From Ruegeria marina (GTDB lineage: Bacteria > Pseudomonadota > Alphaproteobacteria > Rhodobacterales > Rhodobacteraceae), in NCBI RefSeq assembly GCF_900101475.1, contig NZ_FMZV01000012.1:88972-152971 (forward strand): DNA of 64,000 nucleotides. Reading direction: 5' to 3'. Shown here one piece after another: positions 25,462 through 34,659 of this stretch; positions within the stretch are counted from its first letter, which is position 1; every line of letters begins with the position of its first letter. The notes below the pieces were generated by a model. The model was not told where the DNA came from, ran no database searches, and was given only the letters and a program-made list of their open reading frames with translations. Position numbers and translations under genes: made by a program.

Positions 25462-26301
25462 ATGGACAACGACGCGCTCAACCGCATTGCCGAGGCCCTT
25501 GAACGCATGGCGCCGGCCCCCCTGCGCGCCCCCGATTTCGCCAGCGCGCCCGCCTTTGTCTGGCATGTGGGGCCGGAACGGCTGGAACCGGTGCGCGATG
25601 TCAGCCGGGTCGATCTTGACCTGCTGGTGGGCATTAACCGCTCGCGCGACACGCTCCTGGACAACACCCGCCGCTTTGCCACCGGGTTCAAGGCCAACAA
25701 CGCCCTTCTCTGGGGGGCGCGCGGAATGGGAAAATCAAGCCTGGTCAAGGCGGTGCACGGCACCCTTCAGCCCGAGTTCCCGGATCTGAAACTGGTCGAG
25801 CTTCAGCGCGAGGATCTGCCCTCGGTCGCGCGTCTGCTCAACCACCTGCGCAGCGCGCCGCAGCGGTTCATCCTGTTCTGCGACGATCTTTCGTTCAGCC
25901 ATGACGACCAGCATTACAAGTCACTCAAGGCGGTTCTGGACGGCGGGATCGAGGGACGGCCCGAGAACGTGGTGTTCTATGCCACTTCCAACCGCCGCCA
26001 CCTGATGCCCCGCGACATGATCGAAAACGAACGCTCCAGCGCCATCAACCCCTCCGAGGCGGTCGAGGAAAAGGTCTCGCTCTCCGACCGTTTCGGCCTC
26101 TGGCTCGGCTTCCACCCCTGCGATCAGGATGAATATCTTGCGATGATCGACCGCTATTGCGCAGCATATGGTGTGTCTGTCGCGCCCGAGACCTTGCGGG
26201 CCGAGGCAATCGAATGGCAGGCGACACGCGGCGCCCGCTCAGGCCGGGTGGCCTGGCAGTTCTTCGTCGATCTGGCCGGACGTCAGGGCGTGGCGATCTG
26301 A
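25462..26301 (+). CDS. DUF815 family AAA+ ATP-binding protein (279 aa)
   Basis: Walker A is GARGMGKSSLVKA (about residue 87). The Walker B-like FILFCDDLSFSHDDQHYKSL is followed by the sensor VVFYATSNRRHLMPRDMIEN and SLSDRFGLWLGFHPCDQDEY. This order defines DUF815, a DnaA/IstB-like P-loop ATPase clade of unknown function that is widespread in proteobacteria. The start codon is preceded by GGAGGAGA. It lies 68 bases upstream of the orthocaspase gene on the same strand and downstream of the 32-bp direct repeats. Cytosolic; the biological role is not established. Confidence 0.85.
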   Translation: MDNDALNRIAEALERMAPAPLRAPDFASAPAFVWHVGPERLEPVRDVSRVDLDLLVGINRSRDTLLDNTRRFATGFKANNALLWGARGMGKSSLVKAVHGTLQPEFPDLKLVELQREDLPSVARLLNHLRSAPQRFILFCDDLSFSHDDQHYKSLKAVLDGGIEGRPENVVFYATSNRRHLMPRDMIENERSSAINPSEAVEEKVSLSDRFGLWLGFHPCDQDEYLAMIDRYCAAYGVSVAPETLRAEAIEWQATRGARSGRVAWQFFVDLAGRQGVAI

Positions 26302-26370
26302 CCGGGTCCGGTTGATCGGCTGCGCACGCTGTGGCAGACTACCTGAAACCTCTCCGGGGGATTTGATTTC

Positions 26371-27876
26371 ATGCGCACGCTTGTCTTTGCCTTTCTGCTC
26401 AGCGTCTTGCCAACCGTTCTTTTGGCCGAGAAAGTGGCGCTGGTCATCGGCAATGCGGCCTACGAACATGTCTCGCCTCTGGCCAACCCGACCCGTGATG
26501 CCGATGCCGTGTCTGCGGCGCTTGCCCGTCAGGGGTTCGACGTTGTCATCGCCACCGACCTCACGCGCAGCGCGCTTTACAACACGCTCCGCGATTTTCG
26601 CGACAAGGCCGACCGGGCCGACGTGGCGATGGTCTATTATGCCGGGCACGGCATTGAGGTGGGGGGCCAGAATTACCTGATCCCCGTCGATGCGCGGCTT
26701 TCCGACGAACGCGACGCCGATATCGAGATGATCAAGATGGATGCGGTCCTGAACCAGTTGTCCGGTGCGAAGAAACTCAAGATGGTCGTTCTGGACGCCT
26801 GCAGGGACAATCCCTTTGTCAACAAGATGAAGCGCGAAAACAGGGGGCGCAACGTGGGCCGGGGACTGGCCCTGGTGTCCAGTGCCGAGGCCGCGACCCT
26901 GATCGCCTACGCCGCGGCCGCAGGTGAAGTGACGCCGGACGGGCCGGACGGCAGGAACTCGCCCTTCACCTCGGCATTTCTTGCGGCTCTGGACCGCCCG
27001 CCCTCGGACGTGCGCATCCTGCTCGGTGCGGTCCGCGACGAGTTGAGTCGTACCGTTCCCGGCGCGGTGCCTTTTGTCTATTCCTCGCTCGGAGCCGAAC
27101 AGGTGATCATCAACCCGAACTCGGCACAATCGGAGCCCGAAAGGCCACAAGCCGCTGCTGCGCCGGCACCCGCCGTACAGGACGAGGCGCAAATGCTTCG
27201 CGACTATGCAAAGGCCGAGTTCTCGGGCACGGTCGAGGCTTGGGAGGGGTTTCTCGAGGCTTACGCCGGGCAGTCCTCGCATATGTTGTTCATACTTGCG
27301 CAAAGAGCCCGGAAACAGGCCGAGGGTGCGCAGATCGCCGCGCTCCCGTCTCCGTCCCAAGCCGTGCGTCAATCGCCCGAGACGCCTGCCGACGTTCCCG
27401 CCGTGACTGTGCCTTCTACAGCCGGGCCCTTGGCTGATCCCGCTCCCCCGCTGCTCAGCCGCGAGGAATTGAAACGCGACCTGCAGGTGGCCTTGAAGGA
27501 TCGCGGTTGCTATCTCAGCAGTATCGACGGGATTTGGGGACGGGGATCCGCGGCGGCGTTGTCCCGGTTCAACCGCGCGGCCGGAACCGACCTGAAACTC
27601 GACACGAACTCCGATCCCGACCTGCTTGCGGCGGTTCTGGAAAGGATCGAGCGCTCGGACGGGGTTAAATGCGCCGCAGTCAGGCAGGCGCCCAAGCCTG
27701 CGCGGGCGGCCGCCGCGCCCAAACCATCGTCGAATACCCCTACCGCAAAGCCTGCGCCTGCGGCGCAGGCGCCCGAACATGCTGCCGATTCCGAACCCCC
27801 AAAATGTCGAAACAAATATGGTACGCTCTATGGTTCGGATGGCGGGGTAAATGTCGGACTGCCGCTCTGCCGCTGA
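26371..27876 (+). CDS. Secreted caspase-family (orthocaspase) protein with C-terminal peptidoglycan-binding-like domain (501 aa)
   Basis: A signal peptide (MRTLVFAFLLSVLPTVLLA) leads straight into a peptidase C14 domain. This contains KVALVIGNAAYEHVSPLANP, the catalytic His93 in YYAGHGIEVGG and Cys144 in VVLDACRDNPF. Orthocaspases cleave after basic residues and have been linked to stress or programmed death. A Pro/Ala-rich linker (about 250-370) follows, then a PG_binding_1-like unit (KDRGCYLSSIDGIWGRGSAA, about 380-430) and a C-terminal segment with paired cysteines (PPKCRNKYG...LPLCR). The layout suggests a periplasmic or secreted protein acting at the cell wall. The catalytic dyad is intact; substrates are unknown. 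Confidence 0.85.
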   Translation: MRTLVFAFLLSVLPTVLLAEKVALVIGNAAYEHVSPLANPTRDADAVSAALARQGFDVVIATDLTRSALYNTLRDFRDKADRADVAMVYYAGHGIEVGGQNYLIPVDARLSDERDADIEMIKMDAVLNQLSGAKKLKMVVLDACRDNPFVNKMKRENRGRNVGRGLALVSSAEAATLIAYAAAAGEVTPDGPDGRNSPFTSAFLAALDRPPSDVRILLGAVRDELSRTVPGAVPFVYSSLGAEQVIINPNSAQSEPERPQAAAAPAPAVQDEAQMLRDYAKAEFSGTVEAWEGFLEAYAGQSSHMLFILAQRARKQAEGAQIAALPSPSQAVRQSPETPADVPAVTVPSTAGPLADPAPPLLSREELKRDLQVALKDRGCYLSSIDGIWGRGSAAALSRFNRAAGTDLKLDTNSDPDLLAAVLERIERSDGVKCAAVRQAPKPARAAAAPKPSSNTPTAKPAPAAQAPEHAADSEPPKCRNKYGTLYGSDGGVNVGLPLCR

Positions 27877-27896
27877 CCGGGGGGCGGCGCCCCCGG
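27877..27896 (+). terminator. G/C hairpin directly after the orthocaspase stop
   Basis: CCGGGGG-N6-CCCCCGG (27877-27883 and 27890-27896) starts at the first base after the TGA stop. It has no T-tract, so it may act as an mRNA 3'-end stabiliser or a weak terminator. Confidence 0.4.
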
Positions 27897-27944
27897 GTTC
27901 CGAACTCTCCAAGAAACGCGCGCTGCACCGATTGTGCGCCGGCG

Positions 27945-27993
27945 CTTCATCTTTTCCGACATACGCCCGCCGGAGGCGTGGCCCGCAGGGCCA
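27945..27993 (-). repeat. Bipartite hairpin/GGAGTATTT element, copy 9 (divergent variant)
   Basis: On the minus strand, seven bases after the SDR stop codon (28000), hairpin TGGCCC-TGC-GGGCCA (27993-27979) is followed by a degenerate core GGCGTATGT (27967-27959) and tail GAAAAGATGAAG (27956-27945). The tail matches copy 1 exactly. The core has two substitutions, so this is an eroded copy. Confidence 0.6.
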
Positions 27994-27999
27994 ACCCCT

Positions 28000-28644
28000 T
28001 CAGAGCATGGCCACGATTCGGGCGGCCTCCCGGGAGCAGGGCGTCAGGGCCTCCCGGTCCTCGCCCGGAAAGAACCGAGCGCGTAGCGCGGTGGGCATGG
28101 GAGCGGGTTCGAAGACACGGACCCGAGGTCCGGTCCGCTCGGTTTCGGCGGCCCAACTGCGGGCCAGCGCCATCTGCGCCGCCTTGGTGGCGCCGTAGGC
28201 ACCGAAAAACTTTTGCCCCGCGCGCGGATCGTCGAAGAACACCGCCATTCCGGTCTCGCCCAGCAAGGGCGCGACAAAGGGGATCAGCAGCGATGTCGCC
28301 GTCGCGTTCACCGCGACCGATTTTGTCCAGTCCTTCTGATCCACGAAAACCGCCGGGCTCAGCGGTGCCGCGTGAATGGCAGTGTGCAGCCACAGGTCCA
28401 GCCGGCCCCAGCGGTCGTGTATGCCCCGGCAGAGCGTCGCCATCGCGGCCGGGTCGGTGATATCCATGGGCGCAAGGGTGGCGCTGCCACCCCGCGCCTT
28501 GATCCGGTCGTCCAGTTCTTCCAGCGCGCCGGTGGTTCGGGCGACGGCGACGATGTGATGGGTCGGGGCCAGCGCCTCGGCCAGCGCGGCGCCAAGGCCG
28601 CGCGAGGCGCCCGTGATCAGGGCCAGTTTGGGTTCTTGTGTCAT
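28000..28644 (-). CDS. SDR family oxidoreductase (214 aa)
   Basis: A short SDR with the glycine motif ITGASRGLG (10-18), the acidic DITD turn, FFGAYGATKAAQMALARSWA containing the catalytic YxxxK, and VRVFEPAPMPTALRARFFPG after the active site. The NAG motif is changed to HTAIHAAPL and the serine region reads AVFFDDPRAGQK, so the catalytic serine is not obvious; it may be a divergent member. It has no operon partner apart from the distant small gene at 28686 on the same strand. Substrate unknown. Confidence 0.75.
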   Translation of the reverse strand: MTQEPKLALITGASRGLGAALAEALAPTHHIVAVARTTGALEELDDRIKARGGSATLAPMDITDPAAMATLCRGIHDRWGRLDLWLHTAIHAAPLSPAVFVDQKDWTKSVAVNATATSLLIPFVAPLLGETGMAVFFDDPRAGQKFFGAYGATKAAQMALARSWAAETERTGPRVRVFEPAPMPTALRARFFPGEDREALTPCSREAARIVAML

Positions 28645-28685
28645 GCGGGCGGTTTGACGGCGTGACGCCCGCCCGTCAAGAGCGT

Positions 28686-28934
28686 TCAGCTGCCGGGAAT
28701 GGAGACGCGCTGGGTCTGGCCACCATGCCGCAGCATCAGGCCCTCGTCATCAATGGCAAGGATCTCGCCGGCGCGCAGCCTGTCGCCGGGCGCCACCTGC
28801 TCGACCTTGCCGCCCGGCAGGCGCACCAGGGCGCGCATGTCATCGGCGGGGCCGAAGATGCCCAGGACGGTCAATGCGTTCCTCTGAATGTCGGCGGCCT
28901 GTGTTGCCGCCGAACTGACCTTGCTGTTCGCCAT
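28686..28934 (-). CDS. Small GspC/PilP-like beta-domain protein (82 aa)
   Basis: After an Ala/Ser-rich N-terminus the protein has one small beta-barrel-like domain: LTVLGIFGPADDMRALVRLP, then GGKVEQVAPGDRLRAGEILA and IDDEGLMLRHGGQTQRVSIP. This pattern resembles the HR domain of type II secretion GspC and the pilus protein PilP. No secretion genes are nearby and no signal peptide is present. It lies between an SDR and purF on the minus strand. The GspC/PilP resemblance is a pattern judgement only. Confidence 0.6.
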   Translation of the reverse strand: MANSKVSSAATQAADIQRNALTVLGIFGPADDMRALVRLPGGKVEQVAPGDRLRAGEILAIDDEGLMLRHGGQTQRVSIPGS

Positions 28935-29031
28935 CGATTCGCCTGCTGCTTCATTTCCGAAGACCGCCGCGTATCAGCCGACGCGGGTGGCGACCAGAGC
29001 AAGCCTGGTTATGGGCAGGATATCGCCGGCA

Positions 29032-29067
29032 GCGCCCCGGAAAATTCGCCGGATTTTCCAGGGGCGC
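29032..29067 (-). terminator. Strong hairpin downstream of purF
   Basis: GCGCCCCGGAAAAT (29032-29045) pairs with ATTTTCC plus GGGGCGC (29053-29059 and 29061-29067) with a single unpaired A, giving a 14-bp stem and a 7-base loop. It starts 11 bases after the purF stop on the minus strand. The inner part GGAAAATTCGCCGGATTTTCC resembles the AAAATTCG-centred hairpins at 17334 and 60619. Confidence 0.65.
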
Positions 29068-29077
29068 GGTGCCTGGA

Positions 29078-30565
29078 TCACTCCGCTGCCTTCAGGGCAA
29101 AGCCTTTCTCGATCATGTCGGACGGCGTGACCGGGTATTCCCCCGAGAAACAGGCGTCGCAATATTGCGGGCAAGCCTTGTCGCGCCCCTGGATTTCTCC
29201 CACGGCGCGGTACAGCCCATCGAGCGAGATGAATTTCAGGCTGTCGACGCCCAGGTGCTCGCGCATCTCGTCTTCGGTCATCGTCGCCGCCAGCAGCTTC
29301 TCGCGCTCGGGCGTATCGACACCATAGAAACAGGGCCAGGCGGTCGGCGGGCTGGCGATGCGGAAATGCACTTCCTTGGCGCCGGCATCGAGGATCATGT
29401 CCTTGATCTTGCGGCTGGTGGTGCCGCGCACCACCGAATCGTCCACCAGGATCACCCGTTTGCCGCGGATCAGGGCGCGGTTCACGTTCAGCTTCAGCCG
29501 CACGCCCATGTTGCGGATCTGTTCCGTCGGCTCGATGAAGGTGCGCCCCATGTACTGGTTGCGGATGATCCCCATCGCATAGGGAATCCCGCTTTCCAGC
29601 GAGAAGCCGATTGCTGCCGGGGTGCCGCTGTCGGGCACCGGGCAGACCAGGTCGGCCTCGACCGGGCTTTCCTTGGCCAGTTCCCGGCCGATCGCTTCGC
29701 GGGTTTCATAAACGCTGCGCCCGCCCAGGATCGAATCGGGGCGCGAGAAATAAACGTGTTCGAAGATGCAGAACTTGGACGGCTGCGGGCGGAACGGGAA
29801 ATGGCTCTGCACCCCGTCCTCGGCGGTGATTACCACCATCTCGCCGGGCTTGATCTCGCGGATGAACTCGGCCCCTATGATATCCAGCGCGCAGGTTTCC
29901 GAGGCCAGCACCCAGCCGTCGCCGATCCGGCCCAGCACGAGGGGCCGCACGCCCAGCGGGTCGCGTACCCCGATCAGTTTGGTCCGGGTCATCGCCACGA
30001 CCGAGAACGCGCCCTCGACACGGCGCAACGCGTCCTCCATCCGTTCGGGGATGGTGCGTTGCAACGACCGCGCCATCAGGTGGATGATGCATTCGCTGTC
30101 CGAGGAGGACTGAAAGATCGAGCCGCGCTCGATCAGTTCGCGCCTGAGCGCGTTGGCATTGGTGATATTGCCGTTATGCGCGATTGCCGCTCCGCCCATG
30201 GCAAACTCGCCGAAAAAGGGCTGCACGTCACGGATCTGCGTCTGACCCTTGGATCCGGCGGTGGAATAGCGCACATGGCCGATGCCCAGCGGGCCGGGCA
30301 GGGTTTCCATTACCGACTGCGAAGTGAAATTGTCGCGGACATAGCCAAAGCGGCGGGCCGAATTGAAACCCTGTTCCGGGTCATGCGTGACGATGCCGCC
30401 CGCCTCCTGTCCGCGATGTTGCAGGGCATGCAAGCCAAGCGCCACGAAACTGGCGGCGTCCTGCACGCCGATCACCCCGAATATTCCACATTCCTCACGC
30501 AGCTTGTCGTCGTCAAAGGGATGAGCCCTGGGAAAGGCGGGGGTGGGCTTTTGCGGGCTTTGCAC
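29078..30565 (-). CDS. purF: Amidophosphoribosyltransferase (495 aa)
   Basis: PurF makes 5-phosphoribosylamine from PRPP and glutamine, the committed step of purine synthesis. The N-terminal nucleophile Cys26 lies in EECGIFGVIG and is exposed by propeptide removal. The Ntn glutaminase domain carries HVRYSTAGSK and AHNGNITNA. The phosphoribosyltransferase domain contains the PRPP loop VILVDDSVVRGTTSRKI. The start is a GTG at 30565; there is no ATG before the nucleophile. A strong hairpin follows the stop. No other pur gene is in the window. Confidence 0.96.
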   Translation of the reverse strand: MQSPQKPTPAFPRAHPFDDDKLREECGIFGVIGVQDAASFVALGLHALQHRGQEAGGIVTHDPEQGFNSARRFGYVRDNFTSQSVMETLPGPLGIGHVRYSTAGSKGQTQIRDVQPFFGEFAMGGAAIAHNGNITNANALRRELIERGSIFQSSSDSECIIHLMARSLQRTIPERMEDALRRVEGAFSVVAMTRTKLIGVRDPLGVRPLVLGRIGDGWVLASETCALDIIGAEFIREIKPGEMVVITAEDGVQSHFPFRPQPSKFCIFEHVYFSRPDSILGGRSVYETREAIGRELAKESPVEADLVCPVPDSGTPAAIGFSLESGIPYAMGIIRNQYMGRTFIEPTEQIRNMGVRLKLNVNRALIRGKRVILVDDSVVRGTTSRKIKDMILDAGAKEVHFRIASPPTAWPCFYGVDTPEREKLLAATMTEDEMREHLGVDSLKFISLDGLYRAVGEIQGRDKACPQYCDACFSGEYPVTPSDMIEKGFALKAAE

Positions 30566-30663
30566 GGGGGCAGCTCCGATTCCGTTTCAGGTCTGGCCTT
30601 CACATAATGCCTGAAACCCCCACTGTCACGAAAGGATCACAAATTCTTTTGCCGCAAGACCGG

Positions 30664-31224
30664 TCAGGCCGCGATGTCCGGGGCCAGGGTCCCGCCCGAC
30701 ATCAGGAGCAGCAGCGCGCGAGTCTGGCCATAATCCAGACGCTGATACCATGAGGCGCTGCCGGCACCCGGCGCCAGGATGCGGACACCGGTCTGCGCCC
30801 AGACCAGTTCCTCCTCGGCAAAGCGTAGCTGATAGGCGGGCTGGGCCGATGCGGTAGCCCGGTGTATTCCCTCAAACCCCACCAGCGCCCCGGCGGGGGC
30901 CAGCACCGTCGGCAGGCCGAACAGCTGCCGGCAACAGGGGCCGTTCAGCGCCAGGTACTGACCGTCGTACAGGGTCAGGTCGGAACAGGCGCCCAGCGTG
31001 CCACCCGGCACCCGCCAGGCCCTTGCATGCGCGTTTGCAAAGGCGATGACGGCATTCAATTGCGCGAACCCGCCGTCGACCGTGGCGACACGGTCGCCTG
31101 CACGCAGCGAATTCACCGACCGCCAGCCGTCTGGCGTTTCGACAAGCGTCTTGCCGGAGAACCCGGCGACCGGCTCCGGTATGGGTTCAAAATCGGCGAA
31201 AGCGGTGTCATGGGAAAGCAGCAT
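30664..31224 (-). CDS. Short Hint-like domain protein (186 aa)
   Basis: FSGKTLVETPDGWRSVNSLR followed by AGDRVATVDGGFAQLNAVIA (residues 22-61) matches the start of a Hint_2 domain, and LTLYDGQYLALNGPCCRQLF resembles the later His/Asp block. The position usually occupied by the catalytic Cys is Ser23 here, so self-cleavage chemistry may differ or be lost. The protein is short, with little outside the Hint-like region. The ATG at 31224 (MLLSHDTAFADF) is preferred because AGGAGG lies 6-7 bases upstream; a frame from 31290 has none. It is the second Hint-type protein in the window (see 14238). Confidence 0.65.
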   Translation of the reverse strand: MLLSHDTAFADFEPIPEPVAGFSGKTLVETPDGWRSVNSLRAGDRVATVDGGFAQLNAVIAFANAHARAWRVPGGTLGACSDLTLYDGQYLALNGPCCRQLFGLPTVLAPAGALVGFEGIHRATASAQPAYQLRFAEEELVWAQTGVRILAPGAGSASWYQRLDYGQTRALLLLMSGGTLAPDIAA

Positions 31225-31406
31225 CTGGGATCCTCCTGTCGCTGAGGTCTGTTCTGGACTGTCCCCATGATGGCTGCCCAATTCCGCCAAATTTTCGACA
31301 CGATTGCGGCCAAATCAAAGAACCGTTTCCCCTGCGTGGACACAGCCCGCCCGGCAGGCGCATTCCATTCCATCGGTGAACGCGAGGTAAGGTTTTGTTA
31401 ACCAAC

Positions 31407-31435
31407 AAAAAAACCCGCGCAACTGATTGCGCGGG
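31407..31435 (-). terminator. Intrinsic terminator of cvpA
   Basis: On the minus strand CCCGCGCAA-TCAG-TTGCGCGGG forms a perfect 9-bp stem (31435-31414) followed by seven Ts (31413-31407). It begins 26 bases after the cvpA stop codon. The best-formed rho-independent terminator on the minus strand in this window. Confidence 0.85.
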
Positions 31436-31460
31436 TCGATTCGGGCAAAGCCGGTGAGGC

Positions 31461-32015
31461 TTACTGTGTGCAGGTGCCCACCAGGTTCTCGTATTGCTGG
31501 GTGACCCAGCCCAGGGCGGCCTCGGGATTTTGCTCCTCGATCTTGCCGGTCATCTGGGCAAAGACCTGCGCCGAGCGGCTCTCGTCCACGACGGTGAAAT
31601 TCTGCCCGGTCATAACGGTGTCATAGACAAAGAAGGCAATGGCCACCAGCAGCACGCCGCGCGCCACGCCAAAGATGAACCCCAGCGCCTGGTCGAGCCC
31701 ACCCAGCGCCGAACGCTGCACCAGCGAGGAAAACAGGGGCGTGAAGAAGCTGACCACCACGAGCGCAAGCGCGAATACGGCGGCAAAGGCCGCGATCACC
31801 GACAGTTCGCAACTGTCGGTCAGGAATTCGCCGACCACCGGCAGTTCCCGGATAAGCGGCATCGCCTTGGGGGCAAAGAGAAACGCCAGGACCGCTGCCG
31901 CGACCCAGCCGGCGATGGCCATGGCCTCACGCACGAAACCGCGCGCATAGGCCAGCAATGCCGAAAGCACGATGATCAGGGCCACGACCCCGTCGATGAT
32001 GGTGAAACCTTCCAT
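31461..32015 (-). CDS. cvpA: CvpA family membrane protein (184 aa)
   Basis: Four transmembrane helices spread over residues 5-130. The family hallmarks are IIDGVVALIIVLSALLAYAR with GFVREAMAIAGWVAAAVLAF at the N-terminus and GGLDQALGFIFGVARGVLLV. CvpA proteins are named for colicin V production and are associated with purF in many bacteria; here purF lies 900 bases downstream. Recent work connects them to envelope stress and bile or deoxycholate resistance. It ends in a clear intrinsic terminator and may be transcribed with radA (41-base gap). Confidence 0.9.
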   Translation of the reverse strand: MEGFTIIDGVVALIIVLSALLAYARGFVREAMAIAGWVAAAVLAFLFAPKAMPLIRELPVVGEFLTDSCELSVIAAFAAVFALALVVVSFFTPLFSSLVQRSALGGLDQALGFIFGVARGVLLVAIAFFVYDTVMTGQNFTVVDESRSAQVFAQMTGKIEEQNPEAALGWVTQQYENLVGTCTQ

Positions 32016-32056
32016 GGCCCTCGCCTGTCCGCTCCTTGTGCCCGTGAAGGGCGATT

Positions 32057-33418
<1,362 letters not shown>

Positions 33419-33541
33419 ATCCGCTTACTGCCCTGTCTGTCGCGCCATCTCAAGAGCGCGCGCGCTCGCGCCCCCCTTGGGCCGCCCCTTGCGGGACGCC
33501 TGCGGGTGTTGGGCCGGGCGCCGCGGCGCGGCGGATTCTTT

Positions 33542-33588
33542 GCGAGGCTCCGCCTCGCGCTCCGGAGTATTTCGAACCAGAAAGAAGC
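33542..33588 (+). repeat. Bipartite hairpin/GGAGTATTT element, copy 6 (antisense to its neighbours)
   Basis: Hairpin GCGAGGC-TCC-GCCTCGC (33542-33558), core GGAGTATTT (33564-33572) and tail CCAGAAAGAAGC (33577-33588). Near-identical to copy 2. Unlike most copies it does not follow a same-strand gene. It sits between two minus-strand genes, PqiA-like and radA, and points the other way. Confidence 0.75.
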
Positions 33589-33625
33589 AGCCAACGGGCT
33601 TGCCGATCCTGGCCTTGGAGCGCGC

Positions 33626-34069
33626 TCAGGCCGACTGTCGCTGCTGGCGTTCGGTCAGGAGGCCAAGTGCGATGGAGGCAAGAATGCAGCCGGTGAAGAG
33701 ATAGAGGCCCCAGGCGGTCTCGATCGTGGCGTAGGAGATGCCCTTGGCCAGGGTGATGTAGAGCGCGATCAGGAAGATGTCGGCCATTGCGAGCTTGCCC
33801 AGCACATGCAGGACCGGCAGGGCGCGTGGGTCGAGCAGGTTGCATTGCACCAGCGCCAGGCCGATGGTCTTGAGATAGGGGGCAAAGATGGCGAAGGCGG
33901 TGACGATCAGCGCCAGCGCCACGTCCGAGGCCCAGAGGCTTTGCAATCCGGTGATCACGCTGATTTCGCTCAGGCCAAAGATCGGCAGCAGGCCCGCGCG
34001 CATCAGCGGTGCGAACCAGGCCACGGGATAGAGCAAGAGCAGCGACAGGGTTGCGAGGCGCAGATACAT
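33626..34069 (-). CDS. PqiA-like (paraquat-inducible protein A) membrane protein (147 aa)
   Basis: The protein has four predicted membrane helices. The segment LYPVAWFAPLMRAGLLPIFG, followed by TLLTGLxxL-like VITGLQSLWASDVALALIV and LGKLAMADIFLIALYITLAK, matches a single PqiA domain. Full PqiA has two such domains plus zinc ribbons, so this is a half-size relative. PqiA-type proteins work in lipid transport across the envelope with MCE proteins, and mlaE/mlaF lie about 600 bases away. The ATG at 34069 (MYLRLATL) is chosen over one at 34141. Confidence 0.7.
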   Translation of the reverse strand: MYLRLATLSLLLLYPVAWFAPLMRAGLLPIFGLSEISVITGLQSLWASDVALALIVTAFAIFAPYLKTIGLALVQCNLLDPRALPVLHVLGKLAMADIFLIALYITLAKGISYATIETAWGLYLFTGCILASIALGLLTERQQRQSA

Positions 34070-34177
34070 CGGGGTTCTCGTTGTTGGCTCTGGTCCACCT
34101 AGGCAGCCGCCCGCAGCGCCACAAGACCCGAACCGGGTCAAACCTGTTATGCTGAACGGGGAAAAGGGGAGTGTCTC

Positions 34178-34621
34178 ATGTCAGAGTTTGTTTCTTTCCG
34201 CTCAGTCGTCGATTCGTCGGATTGTGATTTCCTCGGTCACATGAATGTCTCGCGCTATTTCGCGGCCTGTTCGGACGCGGTGGTCGCGGCCCAGTCGGAA
34301 ATGGGTCTGACCGCTGACGACATGCGCAGCGGGCGGCGCCTGTCCTTTGCGGTGGTGCATGCGGACAGTCATTTCCTCGCTGAACTGTCGGCGGGCGATG
34401 CCATCTTCATGCGCACCAGCGTGGTCGAGTTCGGTGGCAAGTCGCTGACCTTCCGCCACCGGCTGTTCCGGGCGGCGGACGGGAAGGAGGCGTTCCACAC
34501 GCTCTTCAAATGCGTATTGCTCAACCTCGAGACCCGGCGGGCCGAAACGCTGCCCGAGGCGCTGCGGGCCAAGGCGCTTGCCTGGGTGGAGGAGGGTTAT
34601 ACCGGGATGCCGGGGGTCTAG
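34178..34621 (+). CDS. Acyl-CoA thioesterase, 4HBT hotdog family (147 aa)
   Basis: VVDSSDCDFLGHMNVSRYFA (about 10-29) has the DxxGHxN signature of 4-hydroxybenzoyl-CoA/YbgC-type hotdog thioesterases. AELSAGDAIFMRTSVVEFGG and KSLTFRHRLFRAADGKEAF fit the following strands. Length is typical. It is divergent from the PqiA-like gene and convergent with mlaF. It probably hydrolyses an acyl-CoA, but chain specificity is unknown. Confidence 0.85.
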   Translation: MSEFVSFRSVVDSSDCDFLGHMNVSRYFAACSDAVVAAQSEMGLTADDMRSGRRLSFAVVHADSHFLAELSAGDAIFMRTSVVEFGGKSLTFRHRLFRAADGKEAFHTLFKCVLLNLETRRAETLPEALRAKALAWVEEGYTGMPGV

Positions 34622-34659
34622 CGGCGCCGTCCGGGTTCGACCCGCAAGTGTGCAATGTC

